Source of the DNA: Opitutaceae bacterium
GTDB taxonomy: Bacteria; Verrucomicrobiota; Verrucomicrobiia; Opitutales; Opitutaceae
Length of the DNA: 64,000 nucleotides
Direction: 5' to 3'
NCBI GenBank assembly: GCA_028281165.1
Contig: JANQKI010000082.1
Span: forward strand, 53,701-117,700
Shown piece after piece: positions 1-9,375 of this stretch. The first letter of the stretch is position 1, and each line of letters starts with the position of its first letter. The notes under the pieces were generated by a model that saw only the letters and a program-made list of their open reading frames with translations, ran no database searches and was not told where the DNA came from. The translations under genes and the position numbers were made by a program.

Positions 1-2
1 TC

Positions 3-710
3 GAGCTTGCCAACGGAAATCTAATACACATTCTCCATCAAGATGATCATATCCTTCCCGGTTTCTATGATAAAATGCGACGAGCCTTTATGCGAAATCC
101 CGACATTGATGCCGCATTTTGCCGTCATCACCTAATCGACGAAAAAGACGATATACTATTTGAATCGAGAAAAGAAGCCGAGTACGATGGAGTGTTAGAT
201 TGTTTCAATCTTCGCAATTCGGAAGAGAATATCGTCCAGTTCGCATCAATAGTCGTAAGGCGGGCCACCTACCGAAAAGCCGGCCATTTTCGTCAAAACT
301 ACCGTTATGTACTCGATTGGGATATGTGGCGACGTATTGGCCAAATTGGCAAGATCTATTACACGCCTCATTTCTTTGCATGCTACCGTCTTCATTCTAA
401 ATCAGAAACACATCGTCTGCAAAAAGATTGCGAAGATCTCATTGAAACGCTTTCGTGGCTAAAATCATTTCCGGGCAACAAGAGATCAAGCAGGCGAAAA
501 GCGAAAGCAAGACTGCTTATCAGATCAGTCTCCATTGCATTCCTTCTTAAGGATCAAGGTCTAATGGCGGAATCTTGGAACCGCATTTTCGTTACGGCAA
601 AAGAAGCAGTTTTATTTCCAAGCATCTTACTCACTATATTGCGATTCATCATCAAAGCTCCTAAAGAACAGGTGATAAAAAAAGTATATCGTCATGGAGC
701 TACATTCTAG
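3..710 (+). CDS. Glycosyltransferase family 2, C-terminal part (5' end outside window)
   Basis: The reading frame is open from the window edge, so this is the C-terminal part of a longer gene; the first ATG at 75 is internal. The segment before it, GNLIHILHQDDHILPGFYDK, matches the acceptor/metal-binding part of GT-A family 2 transferases, with QDD in the place of the DXD motif. The usual GT2 distal half follows (FRQNYRYVLDWDMWRRIG, where W-D-M-W aligns with the catalytic-base ED/DWDL region). The C-terminus is basic and may lie on the membrane. It overlaps the next glycosyltransferase by 17 bp, which suggests co-transcription and joint work on a surface glycan. Donor and acceptor cannot be predicted. 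Confidence 0.85.
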   Translation, partial: ELANGNLIHILHQDDHILPGFYDKMRRAFMRNPDIDAAFCRHHLIDEKDDILFESRKEAEYDGVLDCFNLRNSEENIVQFASIVVRRATYRKAGHFRQNYRYVLDWDMWRRIGQIGKIYYTPHFFACYRLHSKSETHRLQKDCEDLIETLSWLKSFPGNKRSSRRKAKARLLIRSVSIAFLLKDQGLMAESWNRIFVTAKEAVLFPSILLTILRFIIKAPKEQVIKKVYRHGATF

Positions 711-1755
711 AAATACTAAAAACAGACCGCTGATTACAATCGCTCTAATCAGCCATGACCACGAAAAATTCATTGAAAGAGCGATACAAGGCGTACTCTC
801 TCAAAACTACTTTCCGCTGGAAATAATTCTTTCCAACGATTGTTCAAATGACAACACTTATGGACTCCTAGAAAAAGCAGCTTCCACCTACTCCGGACCT
901 CATTCCATTCGGCTGAATCGCACTTCACGGAATCTCAATGTTAGTGGTCACATGAACGAGATTTTCAAACTTGCCAAAGGAGAGATTATAGTAAGCGCTT
1001 CGGGCGACGATATTTCAAAGCCAGACCGTGTAGAAACTATTTTCAAAGCCTGGAATCACTTTGACAGAAAACCAAATTGCATCTACTCGGATTTCGAAGT
1101 CATCGATGAATTAGGTTCACGACTTCCAAACTCGCCGTATTCAAAATCTTGTGGCTCTAAAAAGCCTGAATTTATAGAGGAAAACTATTCGCTCATAGAT
1201 TTTTTAGGACCTAACAAGCCCGTAGTATTTGGTTGCTGCGCAGCCTGGAGCCGTAATCTAATTAGGCAATTCGGACCACTAGATGAAGACAATCTTCATG
1301 AAGACGAGGCATTAGCACTCAGAGCTTGCTGCCTTGGTTCCATTGTTAAAATCAACGCGCCACTTCTACAATATCGAGTACACGAAAACAACCAATGGGC
1401 TAGAAATGACTCCAAGCCGGAAACACTTCGGGAGATTGATGATAATAAAGACAACAAATGGAAAGAAATATCTAGGCGCTGCGGAATGTATACTGCCTTT
1501 CTGCACGACATCAGCGTCGCTAGGGAAAAACAGATTATCGATCACTCTACATATAGATCTGCTAAGTTCATTTGTGACGAAAAACAAAACAGCTTCAACT
1601 CATTATTACGGTTGCGCGATTCGAAAATCGCAAAAAAACCTCAAGCAGTTTGGCAAGCACTCAAATCAAACCGCAAATTTACGCTTCTTTCACTCATCCC
1701 TTGGTTTATGCTCAGAAGAATAAAACTATTTCGAAATCGTTTTTTAAACATTTGA
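694..1755 (+). CDS. Glycosyltransferase family 2
   Basis: A 353-residue GT-A fold enzyme. The N-terminus ITIALISHDHEKFIERAI is the nucleotide-binding start of GT2 proteins. NDCSNDNT (about residues 48-55) resembles the family's DDGSxDxT motif, and SGDD (about 101-104) is the DXD-type metal site. HEDEALALRA near residue 196 is the likely catalytic-base segment. The basic C-terminus suggests peripheral membrane contact. It starts inside the preceding GT2 gene, so the two are probably translationally coupled. Family assignment is firm. The sugar transferred is unknown. Confidence 0.9.
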   Translation: MELHSRNTKNRPLITIALISHDHEKFIERAIQGVLSQNYFPLEIILSNDCSNDNTYGLLEKAASTYSGPHSIRLNRTSRNLNVSGHMNEIFKLAKGEIIVSASGDDISKPDRVETIFKAWNHFDRKPNCIYSDFEVIDELGSRLPNSPYSKSCGSKKPEFIEENYSLIDFLGPNKPVVFGCCAAWSRNLIRQFGPLDEDNLHEDEALALRACCLGSIVKINAPLLQYRVHENNQWARNDSKPETLREIDDNKDNKWKEISRRCGMYTAFLHDISVAREKQIIDHSTYRSAKFICDEKQNSFNSLLRLRDSKIAKKPQAVWQALKSNRKFTLLSLIPWFMLRRIKLFRNRFLNI

Positions 1756-2065
1756 AATTCCTTGTATATTAAGATAAAAATTAAAGATTGTTGCACATAT
1801 CCCAAAACATTCTTCAGACAGTATTTTTGTAATACTTTACCTGATTTCTTGAACTTTAAAGTGAGTAATTTGAATACTCTTGCCTAAGCAGATCTCGAAA
1901 TAACTTCGAGTATTCAAGTGAAAATCCATTTTGTAGACTATTTCTATTCTAGACTAACTGCTAAACTAGGATCCATCTTTATACATCTGAATTACTCATA
2001 TTAAGTTTGGGAAGATCGATCTAAATTGGCTAATCTTTATCCAATAGCTGCCATTGCAATCACAG
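1756..2065 (+). other. AT-rich intergenic stretch with overlapping inverted repeats
   Basis: No coding sequence is evident. It contains TTGAATACTC (1870-1879) with its perfect reverse complement at 1908-1917, an inner hairpin CTCGAA/TTCGAG (1894-1899 with 1905-1910), and TGAGTAATT (1862-1870) with AATTACTCA at 1990-1998. Several arms share bases, so the pairings are partly mutually exclusive. It separates two glycosyltransferase genes in an otherwise tight array and may hold a terminator, promoter or leader for the gene at 2066. Confidence 0.5.
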
Positions 2066-3067
2066 ATGAGACCATTAGTATCTATTCTGATTCCTGCTTA
2101 TAATTCCCAAAAATGGATTAAATCGACTATCGAATCTGCTTTGGCCCAAACTTGGGCATCTGTTGAAATAATTATAGTCGATGACGGTTCACCTGACGAG
2201 ACCTACAATGTCGCCAAACGATACGAAAGCAAATCGTTAAAGGTTCATAAGCAGGAGAACGCTGGGGCGGCAGCGGCGAGAAATAAAGCTTATTCTCTTT
2301 GCCAGGGAGACTACATCCAGTGGTTGGATGCTGACGATATTCTAGAACCTGATAAAATTGAACGGCAAATGGAGGCCCTTCAAAGATATCCAGGCCAAGA
2401 TACGTTGCTTTCGTCCTGCTGGGGCTACTTCTTTTATCGCACGAAAAAAACAAATTTCGAACCCACTTCATTGTGGAAGGATCAGACTCCTACAGAATGG
2501 CTAACCAACAAGCTGGCCAAGAATCTGCAAATGCAGACCGCTACTTGGCTAGTCAGTCGAGAACTCACTGACAAGACCGGCGAATGGAACACAAAACTTA
2601 TTTCCGATGATGATGGCGAATACTTCAGCCGAATGCTTCTCCATACTAAGCATATAGTCTTTTCCAATGAGTCGAAACTGCATTATCGCGTTGCAGGATC
2701 GGGCTCTTGGGGAGTCTTGGATAATTCCGACAAGAAGCTAGAGGCTCAGCTAGAATCGATGAAGCTTCATATCGATTACCTCCTTTCTCTAGAAAATAGC
2801 AAGACAACCCGCGAGGCATGCGTCTACTATTTAAATACATGGTCAATTTATTTCTACCCACGACGTATGGATCTGATTAGGGAGCTTGAGCGAATGGCCG
2901 TAAAGCTTGGTGGATCGCTTAAAGAGCCAGCTCTCCCACGCAAATACAAATTCATTGAGCAAATTTTCGGCTGGAATGCGGCCAGGAAGGTAAGCTGTGA
3001 ACTGCGGAAGTTGCGTACGAATTTCAACATTGCCTTAGACAAAGCAATGCACCGTATTTTAGATTAA
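2066..3067 (+). CDS. Glycosyltransferase family 2
   Basis: A GT-A family 2 enzyme of 333 residues. MRPLVSILIPAYNSQKWI is a textbook GT2 N-terminus, which is why the ATG at 2066 is preferred over an in-frame TTG at 2054. VDDGSPDET (about 34-42) binds the nucleotide and LDADD (about 88-92) is the DXD metal site. SDDDGEYFSRML (about 178-189) is the likely acceptor/base region. No membrane segments are seen. It belongs to the polysaccharide array but sits behind a 300-base gap, so it may have its own promoter. The specific linkage is unknown. Confidence 0.9.
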   Translation: MRPLVSILIPAYNSQKWIKSTIESALAQTWASVEIIIVDDGSPDETYNVAKRYESKSLKVHKQENAGAAAARNKAYSLCQGDYIQWLDADDILEPDKIERQMEALQRYPGQDTLLSSCWGYFFYRTKKTNFEPTSLWKDQTPTEWLTNKLAKNLQMQTATWLVSRELTDKTGEWNTKLISDDDGEYFSRMLLHTKHIVFSNESKLHYRVAGSGSWGVLDNSDKKLEAQLESMKLHIDYLLSLENSKTTREACVYYLNTWSIYFYPRRMDLIRELERMAVKLGGSLKEPALPRKYKFIEQIFGWNAARKVSCELRKLRTNFNIALDKAMHRILD

Positions 3068-3161
3068 GTTGATACTGCACAAAAGTTACCTCCAATCCAA
3101 TAGGGACATTTGCTCTCAATAATACTCAAATCGTCTGTCTAACGACCGATATTCTCCACTA

Positions 3162-4046
3162 ATGAACACCCTGATATTTAAACTAGGCGCGACAGGAGAC
3201 GTAGTCAGAACTACGTCTTTGCTTCGAAAACTTGATGGGCACGTGACGTGGATCACAGAAGAAAAGAATACTTGTTTAGTCGAGGGGCTTCATGAAAGAA
3301 TTCGCTGCCTCTCATGGCAGGATCGAAAAACCTGCTTAGACAAAAAATACGATTTGCTCATAAATCTCGAAGATTCAGTCGAGGTCGGATTTTTCGCAAG
3401 GGATGTTGAATACGAGCAGCTCTTTGGATCTTACGTTAACTCAGACGACTCTATCCGCTACACGGACGATTCTAAAGAATGGTTCGATCTAAGCCTGATA
3501 AGCAAGTATGGTCGGAAAAAAGCAGATGAACTGAAATACCAAAATAGAAAAACATATCAGGAACTCATCTTCGATGGATTGGGATGGAGGTTTTCAGGAG
3601 AGAAATACAGCCTTCCCAAAGCCACTGAGACGGGACTCAAAGGTGATGTAGCAATTTCGCCTATCGCCGGAGCTGTGTGGCCGATGAAAGCCTGGGCTCA
3701 CTACGAAGAACTGCAAAAAAGATTAGAGGCAGAGGGCTACACAGTAAATACCCTTCGAACGCGTCCAACGCTACTCGAACATCTCGCGGATGTACAAGGA
3801 CATACATGCCTGGTAAGCGGAGATAGCCTTCCCATGCATTTGGCCCTTGGAAGCGGGGTCAAATGCGTATCTATTTTCAATTGCACGAGTCCCTGGGAGA
3901 TTTATGATTATGATCTTCTAACCAAGCTTGTTTCGCCCCTCCTTAAACGGCACTTCTACCAGCGGGATTTCGATACTGCGGCAACCACAGCCGTATCTCT
4001 TGATGAAGTCTCTGACGCCGTTTTTGGCAAATTGAAGCAAAAATAG
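3162..4046 (+). CDS. Glycosyltransferase family 9 (heptosyltransferase-like)
   Basis: A 294-residue GT-B protein. The N-terminus NTLIFKLGATGDVVRTTSLL matches the GT9/ADP-heptose:LPS heptosyltransferase start (R-x-G-x-GDV-x-x-T). The C-terminal half carries ISPIAGAVWPMKAW (about 166-179, the donor phosphate region) and SGDSLPMHLALGSGVKCVSIF (about 225-245), equivalent to the TxDSGxxHLA signature. It is shorter than E. coli WaaC/WaaF (about 320-350). It probably adds a heptose or related sugar to a lipid-linked or core glycan, but the donor need not be ADP-heptose. Confidence 0.8.
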   Translation: MNTLIFKLGATGDVVRTTSLLRKLDGHVTWITEEKNTCLVEGLHERIRCLSWQDRKTCLDKKYDLLINLEDSVEVGFFARDVEYEQLFGSYVNSDDSIRYTDDSKEWFDLSLISKYGRKKADELKYQNRKTYQELIFDGLGWRFSGEKYSLPKATETGLKGDVAISPIAGAVWPMKAWAHYEELQKRLEAEGYTVNTLRTRPTLLEHLADVQGHTCLVSGDSLPMHLALGSGVKCVSIFNCTSPWEIYDYDLLTKLVSPLLKRHFYQRDFDTAATTAVSLDEVSDAVFGKLKQK

Positions 4047-4125
4047 AATAGCCGCCAATTCTCTTGTTTTGAAAGACAGACTCCAACCTTTAAAAAACAA
4101 ATTCGGATAGTCAGTTAGAAGCAGT

Positions 4126-5250
4126 ATGGAACAATCCCGAACATGCATAATTAGCATGAGAGACTTTAGGCATCTCGCAGGTCTGACTACATTCTACGAA
4201 TTCGAGGATGTAATCTCCAGCATTGACAGTGTGGATATTATTGAACTGCAAACGGCTCTAGGATTCAAATATAGAGATTGGCTTTTGCGTAGACTGATCT
4301 TTAAGCCAGGCATACAACAATTAGTCTCGAATTTCAATCCAGGATTAAAGCCGGTGTACATAGAAAAGGAATACGAGCTAATCCTATTTCTTTGCATGCA
4401 TCCATCAGATTTATTATATCTAAACGGAGTAAAGAACTGGAAAGATTCTGGTGCAGTAAAAGTATGCGTACTAGACGAATTTTACTCCGATACGTTGCAA
4501 GACTACAAATTTCTACTAAGCCTCCTGGAAAATTTTGACCATATATTCGTTTGCCTTCAAGGTAGCGTAAGAACAGTTCAAGATCACCTACAACGCCAGT
4601 GCCACTATATGCCATGCGCGGTGGACACGCTTCGCTTTACTCCATTTCCCAGTCCTCCTGATCGCTGCATTAATATCTTCAACATGGGTAATCGAATTGG
4701 ACAGCTTCACAATATCTTACTCAAATTTACTCAAGACTTAAATTGGTTCTACTACTACGATACAATCCCTGGTTTGCTGGTCCAACCAACAAATTTTCGG
4801 GAGCACAGGGATCTGATAGGCAATATTGCGAAAAGGAGCGAATTTTTTATAACATATCCGGCGAAATTAGAAAATGGGCCCGCCAAAGGACAATCAGAAG
4901 CAGGCAACCGCTACTACGAAGCCTGCGCCTCTGGGGCAATCATGATCGGAAAGGCGCCAACTGCTCCCTCCTTCAAAATCGACTTTGATTGGGATGATGC
5001 CGTAATCGAATTGCCGAGTGCGGAAGATGAGATTAAAGCCTTGCTGATTAAACTACAAGAAGATGCCGAGAGAATCGAATCAATAAGGAGAAACAATGTG
5101 GCTGGCGCGCTGCTACGCCATGATTGGTCCTATCGCTGGCAGAAATTGTTGGAGGTCATTGGCATGGATCCGCTTCCACAACTCGACAAGCGACACGCGA
5201 AATTGCATAGCTACGCAGAAATGGCGAAGGACAAGAAGATTCGAGTGTAG
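4126..5250 (+). CDS. Glycosyltransferase, GT4-like with C-terminal Glyco_trans_1_2-type domain
   Basis: A 374-residue protein that I place in the GT-B superfamily on its C-terminal half. The segment EAGNRYYEACASGAIMIG (about 264-281) resembles the donor-binding E-x7-E motif and the 'GLP.la' region of GT4 and Glyco_trans_1_2 proteins. The N-terminal half (HPSDLLYLNGVKNW, then VCVLDEFYSD and HIFVCLQGSV) looks like the Rossmann acceptor domain. It lies between a GT9-like gene and a pyruvyltransferase-family gene, so it probably extends the same glycan. Fold assignment is reasonable; specificity is unknown. Confidence 0.7.
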   Translation: MEQSRTCIISMRDFRHLAGLTTFYEFEDVISSIDSVDIIELQTALGFKYRDWLLRRLIFKPGIQQLVSNFNPGLKPVYIEKEYELILFLCMHPSDLLYLNGVKNWKDSGAVKVCVLDEFYSDTLQDYKFLLSLLENFDHIFVCLQGSVRTVQDHLQRQCHYMPCAVDTLRFTPFPSPPDRCINIFNMGNRIGQLHNILLKFTQDLNWFYYYDTIPGLLVQPTNFREHRDLIGNIAKRSEFFITYPAKLENGPAKGQSEAGNRYYEACASGAIMIGKAPTAPSFKIDFDWDDAVIELPSAEDEIKALLIKLQEDAERIESIRRNNVAGALLRHDWSYRWQKLLEVIGMDPLPQLDKRHAKLHSYAEMAKDKKIRV

Positions 5251-5583
5251 CCTAGATTTGCAGGTTCATTCCCAACTAAGAAAAGGGTGAGTCACCTTTT
5301 CAAGCCATACAAAGCAAATCCGAGCAATAAGAGAAACTACTCTTTTCAGCCTGACAGCAGACGGTATCCTCAGTCCATGGATGTTGTTTATCACCGTGGA
5401 CATTTCGATACGAGAAATTATTTTGCTGGCGCTGCATACGCCGTATTTCTTCCAACTAAAGATCGTAACAGACTTCTCAACGGGACACGGACAAGTTTCG
5501 CAATAATGAATTCTTTCTTTAGCAAGAAACAACAAGTCAAGTAACATCTACGAATCTCTTGCTCGCCCATAGACAACAAAGGC
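5251..5583 (+). other. Intergenic stretch, no convincing gene
   Basis: Short open frames exist on both strands (5287-5544 plus, 5266-5547 minus) but they overlap each other and resemble no protein I know. An imperfect hairpin AAAAGGGT/ACCTTTT (5281-5300) lies 30 bases after the upstream stop and could be a weak terminator. Otherwise nothing recognisable. Confidence 0.4.
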
Positions 5584-6831
5584 ATGCATCATATGAAATC
5601 GAAACGGGTCGCCTTGCTAGGCGTTTTCGGAAAACAAAATCTCGGCAACGAATGCACACTCCAATCGCAAATAAAATATCTGAAGAACGCTCCTCTAGAT
5701 ATTCGATACTGCATCATCTGCCCAGAGCCCGAAATTGTAAGTTGCCAATATAAGGCTGCAGCTTTCCCACTCTCGCTAGCTGACGACGACGCTTCATTCG
5801 GATCGGCAGAGAGCATCTCAACATTGAAGCGCATTGCCAGAATAGGGAGAAAGATCTACCGCAACCATATCGCTGACTTCAAAAACTCCTTCAGAACACT
5901 CAAGAATATCGAAATGCTGATGATTGTGGGCACCGGTGTGCTGGAAAGCCCGGATGTATCGAATCCACGATGGCCCTTCACCCTGCTGAAATGGTGCTTG
6001 GCAGCCAAAATGAGAAATACGAGGATAAGCTTTGTCAGCATCGGATCAGGTCCAGTCGAAAACTACTTCTCCAAGGTTTTCATGAGAATCATGTTCGCTT
6101 TATCGGACTATGTCAGCTATCGAGATCGAATTTCCAAGACCTACATGAGAAATATTGAGATCGATACCCACCGTCATCCCGTATTCCCAGACCTAGCACA
6201 TGATATATATGAAACTCAAAGAGAACAAAAAGGTCACGCACTGGAGTATATCGGATTTGGGATTATGGACTATCGCGGTCCGCGCAGCTCGAATCTACAA
6301 AGCGACTCGATCTACAGGGAGTACTTGAATAAGAACATCGTCTTCATCCAATGGCTTATTGAGCGTGGATACCGGATCAAGATCATCTATGGCGATGCTC
6401 GGTACGATTCCGATGTCAGAGATGATCTGCGTCGATTAATCGTTCGAAGAGAACTCCCCGAGAACTCTATCGATTACTCTTCAGCCAGTACAGTACCACA
6501 GCTGGTCAACGAACTCGCCGAACTGGATATTGTTATATCGCCGCGGTTCCATAATCTTATTCTTAGTCTGAATCAGTTGAAACCCGTCATTTCGCTTTCC
6601 TATCATGGGAAGCACTCCTCGCTGCTCGAAAAGTTCGGCCTCTCTAGACTTACGATCAACCTGGACGACTGGGTAGTCGATCAGCTCCAAAATAAATTCA
6701 TGGAGGTTGAAAGCAACTTCGGCTCGTATCGCGAAAGGATATTAGAGACTACAAGCCGCCTTAAGCTTCTACTGGATCGGCAAAATGGCTATTTGAACGC
6801 TCTTCTTTGCCAAGCTTCCGCAGCTATCTGA
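5584..6831 (+). CDS. Polysaccharide pyruvyl transferase family protein
   Basis: A 415-residue protein of the CsaB/WcaK-type family, whose studied members transfer pyruvate from phosphoenolpyruvate to form ketals on surface glycans. The N-terminus KRVALLGVFGKQNLGNECTL has the family's G-x-x-x-x-x-N-x-G-D/N-E signature. The C-terminal half has VISPRFHNLILSLNQLKPVI (about 318-337), matching the conserved R-x-H-x-x-I-x-A segment, then SYHGKHSSLLEKFGL. A second ATG at 5593 (MKSKR) is an equally good start. Some members of this family do other glycan chemistry, so pyruvylation is likely but not certain. Confidence 0.8.
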   Translation: MHHMKSKRVALLGVFGKQNLGNECTLQSQIKYLKNAPLDIRYCIICPEPEIVSCQYKAAAFPLSLADDDASFGSAESISTLKRIARIGRKIYRNHIADFKNSFRTLKNIEMLMIVGTGVLESPDVSNPRWPFTLLKWCLAAKMRNTRISFVSIGSGPVENYFSKVFMRIMFALSDYVSYRDRISKTYMRNIEIDTHRHPVFPDLAHDIYETQREQKGHALEYIGFGIMDYRGPRSSNLQSDSIYREYLNKNIVFIQWLIERGYRIKIIYGDARYDSDVRDDLRRLIVRRELPENSIDYSSASTVPQLVNELAELDIVISPRFHNLILSLNQLKPVISLSYHGKHSSLLEKFGLSRLTINLDDWVVDQLQNKFMEVESNFGSYRERILETTSRLKLLLDRQNGYLNALLCQASAAI

Positions 6832-6926
6832 TGGTTGTGATTCAGATCGTATGCTCCAAACGAAGAGAGGAGATATGCTCTGTTTTATAAAATGCCTACT
6901 ATTAGTCAAATCTTGGATACAGTATA

Positions 6927-8240
6927 ATGATAAGTAACTTCGATAAATCCAACGTAGCAAACACGGCCTTGCATAACCTTGTTCCAGGAGGATCGCACAC
7001 TTACGCGAAGAGCGATGATCAGTTTCCAAAAGACATGGCTCCTATCATCTCTCATGGCCAAGGCTCTCGAGTTTGGGATATCGATGGCAACGAATATATT
7101 GAATATGGTTCAGGCATGCGATCAGTAACTTTAGGGCATGCCTTTAATAAAGTTATCGACGCAGTGAAACATGAGCTGGACCACGGCTCCAATTTCATCA
7201 GACCATCTGTTCGCGAATTAGAATGTGCGGAGAAATTCCTTAAATTCGTGCCTAAAGCTGAAATGGTGAAGTTCTGCAAGGATGGTTCCGACGCTACGAG
7301 CGGAGCCATTCGCTTGGCCAGAGCCTATACAGGACGCTGCAAGATCGCCATTTGCTCAAATCATCCCTTCTTCTCCGTAGATGACTGGTTTATCGGCAGT
7401 ACCGCCATGCCAAGGGGTATCCCACAGGAGATCAGGGATTTGACATTGAAATTTAACTACGATGATCGAGAGGATCTCGAATCGCTTTTCACCGAAAATC
7501 CCGACGAAATCGCGGCCATCATTCTGGAAGGAGAAAAATACGGTCCACCACAAGAAGGCTATTTCGATTTTCTGCGAGAGATCTGCGATCGCAATGGAAC
7601 CTTGCTAGTTCTTGATGAGATGATAACCGGTTTTCGCTGGAGCAATGGCGGCGCTCAAGAGTTTCACAACATCAGGCCTGATCTATCCACTTTTGGGAAG
7701 GCCATGGCCAACGGCTTTTCCGTATCAGCTCTAGCAGGACGCAAAGATATCATGAAACTGGGTGGAATAAAGCATGATCAAGAGAGAGTTTGGCTCCTAT
7801 CTACCACCCATGGAGCGGAAAGCCACGGGTTGGTCGCCGCTATTGCGACGATGGACTTCTACAGGGAAAATCCTGTCGTCGATACGCTTTGGAAACGTGG
7901 CGAAAGCTTGGCTAACGGTCTGAAAGCAGCGGCAGAGGAACAAGGCGTCGCCGAATTTGTGCCTATTATAGGCAGACCTTGCTGTCTCGTCTATGGCTCT
8001 CGAGACGAGCAGAAAAACCCTTCACAACAATTTCGCACCCTACTCATCCAGGAGCTTCTCAAGAGGAGCATCCTGGCTTCCTCGCTTGTCATCAGTTATT
8101 CTCATACGGAAGATGACATAGCTCAAACTATTGAAGCGTTTTCCGGAGCATTCGCCATTTACAGAAGAGCTCTGGACGAAGGAATTGGCAAATATCTGCA
8201 TGGCAGGCCAGTTCAACCCGCCATTCGGCCCTACGCCTAA
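6927..8240 (+). CDS. Class III aminotransferase, glutamate-1-semialdehyde aminomutase-like
   Basis: A 437-residue PLP-dependent fold-type I enzyme. DEMITGFRWSNGGAQE (about 232-247) holds the PLP-contacting Asp, and FGKAMANGFSVSALAGR places the Schiff-base lysine at K258. The N-terminal LVPGGSHTYAKSDDQFP is typical of HemL-like enzymes. Housekeeping HemL is usually not in sugar clusters; here the gene directly precedes CDP-glucose 4,6-dehydratase. It is therefore more likely to aminate a keto-sugar nucleotide or another small building block. The exact substrate is unknown. It is not an RfbH-type (DegT family) enzyme. Confidence 0.85.
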   Translation: MISNFDKSNVANTALHNLVPGGSHTYAKSDDQFPKDMAPIISHGQGSRVWDIDGNEYIEYGSGMRSVTLGHAFNKVIDAVKHELDHGSNFIRPSVRELECAEKFLKFVPKAEMVKFCKDGSDATSGAIRLARAYTGRCKIAICSNHPFFSVDDWFIGSTAMPRGIPQEIRDLTLKFNYDDREDLESLFTENPDEIAAIILEGEKYGPPQEGYFDFLREICDRNGTLLVLDEMITGFRWSNGGAQEFHNIRPDLSTFGKAMANGFSVSALAGRKDIMKLGGIKHDQERVWLLSTTHGAESHGLVAAIATMDFYRENPVVDTLWKRGESLANGLKAAAEEQGVAEFVPIIGRPCCLVYGSRDEQKNPSQQFRTLLIQELLKRSILASSLVISYSHTEDDIAQTIEAFSGAFAIYRRALDEGIGKYLHGRPVQPAIRPYA

Positions 8241-8290
8241 AGCGTACCATTTGCGGGAAAACCTAAACTGAATTCAAAAATCAACTATCT

Positions 8291-9370
8291 ATGATACGAC
8301 CCGAATTCTGGAATAGGAAGAAAGTATTCATTACCGGTCATACCGGCTTCAAAGGCAGCTGGCTATGCCACTGGCTGACGCATCTCGGAGCAGAGGTCTA
8401 CGGCTATTCTTTACCAGCTCCGTCGAATCCTAGTCTCTACGAAATAAGCGGTATTGGAAAATTAATTACATCGACTGAAGGAGATGTAAGAGATGGCAGC
8501 CAAGTACTGGATGCACTTGTCCAGTCAGATGCGGAAATCGTCGTACATATGGCAGCCCAATCCCTAGTAAGAAGGTCCTACAAGGAACCGATCGAGACAT
8601 TCACTACCAATGCCATTGGCACTGCCAATGTCCTGAATGCTATTCGCCAAACCCCTTCCGTCAAGGCGGTGGTCATTGTCACTTCGGACAAATGCTACCA
8701 AAATATAGAATGGGTTTGGGGCTATCGCGAAAATGATCGTCTGGGGGGACGCGATCCGTACAGTGCCAGCAAGGCGTGCGCGGAAATCGTCGTATCCGCA
8801 TTTCGCAATTCCTTCTTCGAGGAAAGGAAAAACGACAGCGTACCAGCAATCGCGAGTTGTCGAGCCGGAAATGTGATCGGTGGAGGAGACTGGGCCGACG
8901 ATCGTCTGATCCCAGACATACTGCGCTCTCTGCTCAAGAACGAGCCCACTCTGATTCGAAGTCCTCAAGCGACCCGCCCTTGGCAGCATGTTCTTGAGCC
9001 TTTGCATGGCTATTTAACCCTCGCGGAACGATTGTTTGAAGTAGGCCACAACTATGCGGAGGCATGGAATTTCGGCCCCGACGAGCAAAGCGAACGCACA
9101 GTCGGGTGGATCATCGATAAGATTTATGAACTCTGGTCGGTCGATTTCGACTGGGTTCGCGATCGGAATCCTGGTCCCGCCGAATGCACTTTCCTCAAAC
9201 TGGATTCCTCGAAATCCAAGGGCCGCTTGGGCTGGCGTCCCAAACTCGATCTTCCCACAGCTCTCGAATGGATTGTACAATGGACGCGCCAGTATAAAGA
9301 TGGCGCCGATATGCGCGAGATCACCCTCAGAGAGATTGAAACATACATGGCCTTAGAGCGGAAGGCATAG
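8291..9370 (+). CDS. rfbG: CDP-glucose 4,6-dehydratase
   Basis: A 359-residue extended short-chain dehydrogenase that converts CDP-glucose to CDP-4-keto-6-deoxyglucose. KVFITGHTGFKGSWLCHWL (about 11-29) is the NAD-binding glycine motif in the RfbG form. VTSDKCYQN (about 131-139) carries the active-site Ser-Asp-Lys-type segment and DPYSASKACAE has the catalytic YxxxK pair. Length matches Salmonella and Yersinia RfbG. The cytidylyltransferase supplying CDP-glucose is encoded at 11253-12032, so both first steps of a CDP-sugar route are present. Confidence 0.93.
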   Translation: MIRPEFWNRKKVFITGHTGFKGSWLCHWLTHLGAEVYGYSLPAPSNPSLYEISGIGKLITSTEGDVRDGSQVLDALVQSDAEIVVHMAAQSLVRRSYKEPIETFTTNAIGTANVLNAIRQTPSVKAVVIVTSDKCYQNIEWVWGYRENDRLGGRDPYSASKACAEIVVSAFRNSFFEERKNDSVPAIASCRAGNVIGGGDWADDRLIPDILRSLLKNEPTLIRSPQATRPWQHVLEPLHGYLTLAERLFEVGHNYAEAWNFGPDEQSERTVGWIIDKIYELWSVDFDWVRDRNPGPAECTFLKLDSSKSKGRLGWRPKLDLPTALEWIVQWTRQYKDGADMREITLREIETYMALERKA

Positions 9371-9375
9371 CTGCA

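Noticed and set aside
5266..5547. Frames of 85-93 codons on both strands between the GT4-like and pyruvyltransferase-family genes
   Set aside because: They mask each other, resemble no known protein and sit in an ordinary intergenic stretch.
6927..8240. Housekeeping hemL for tetrapyrrole synthesis
   Set aside because: Fold and PLP motifs fit HemL-like enzymes, but the position in a sugar operon and divergence argue for a dedicated aminotransferase.
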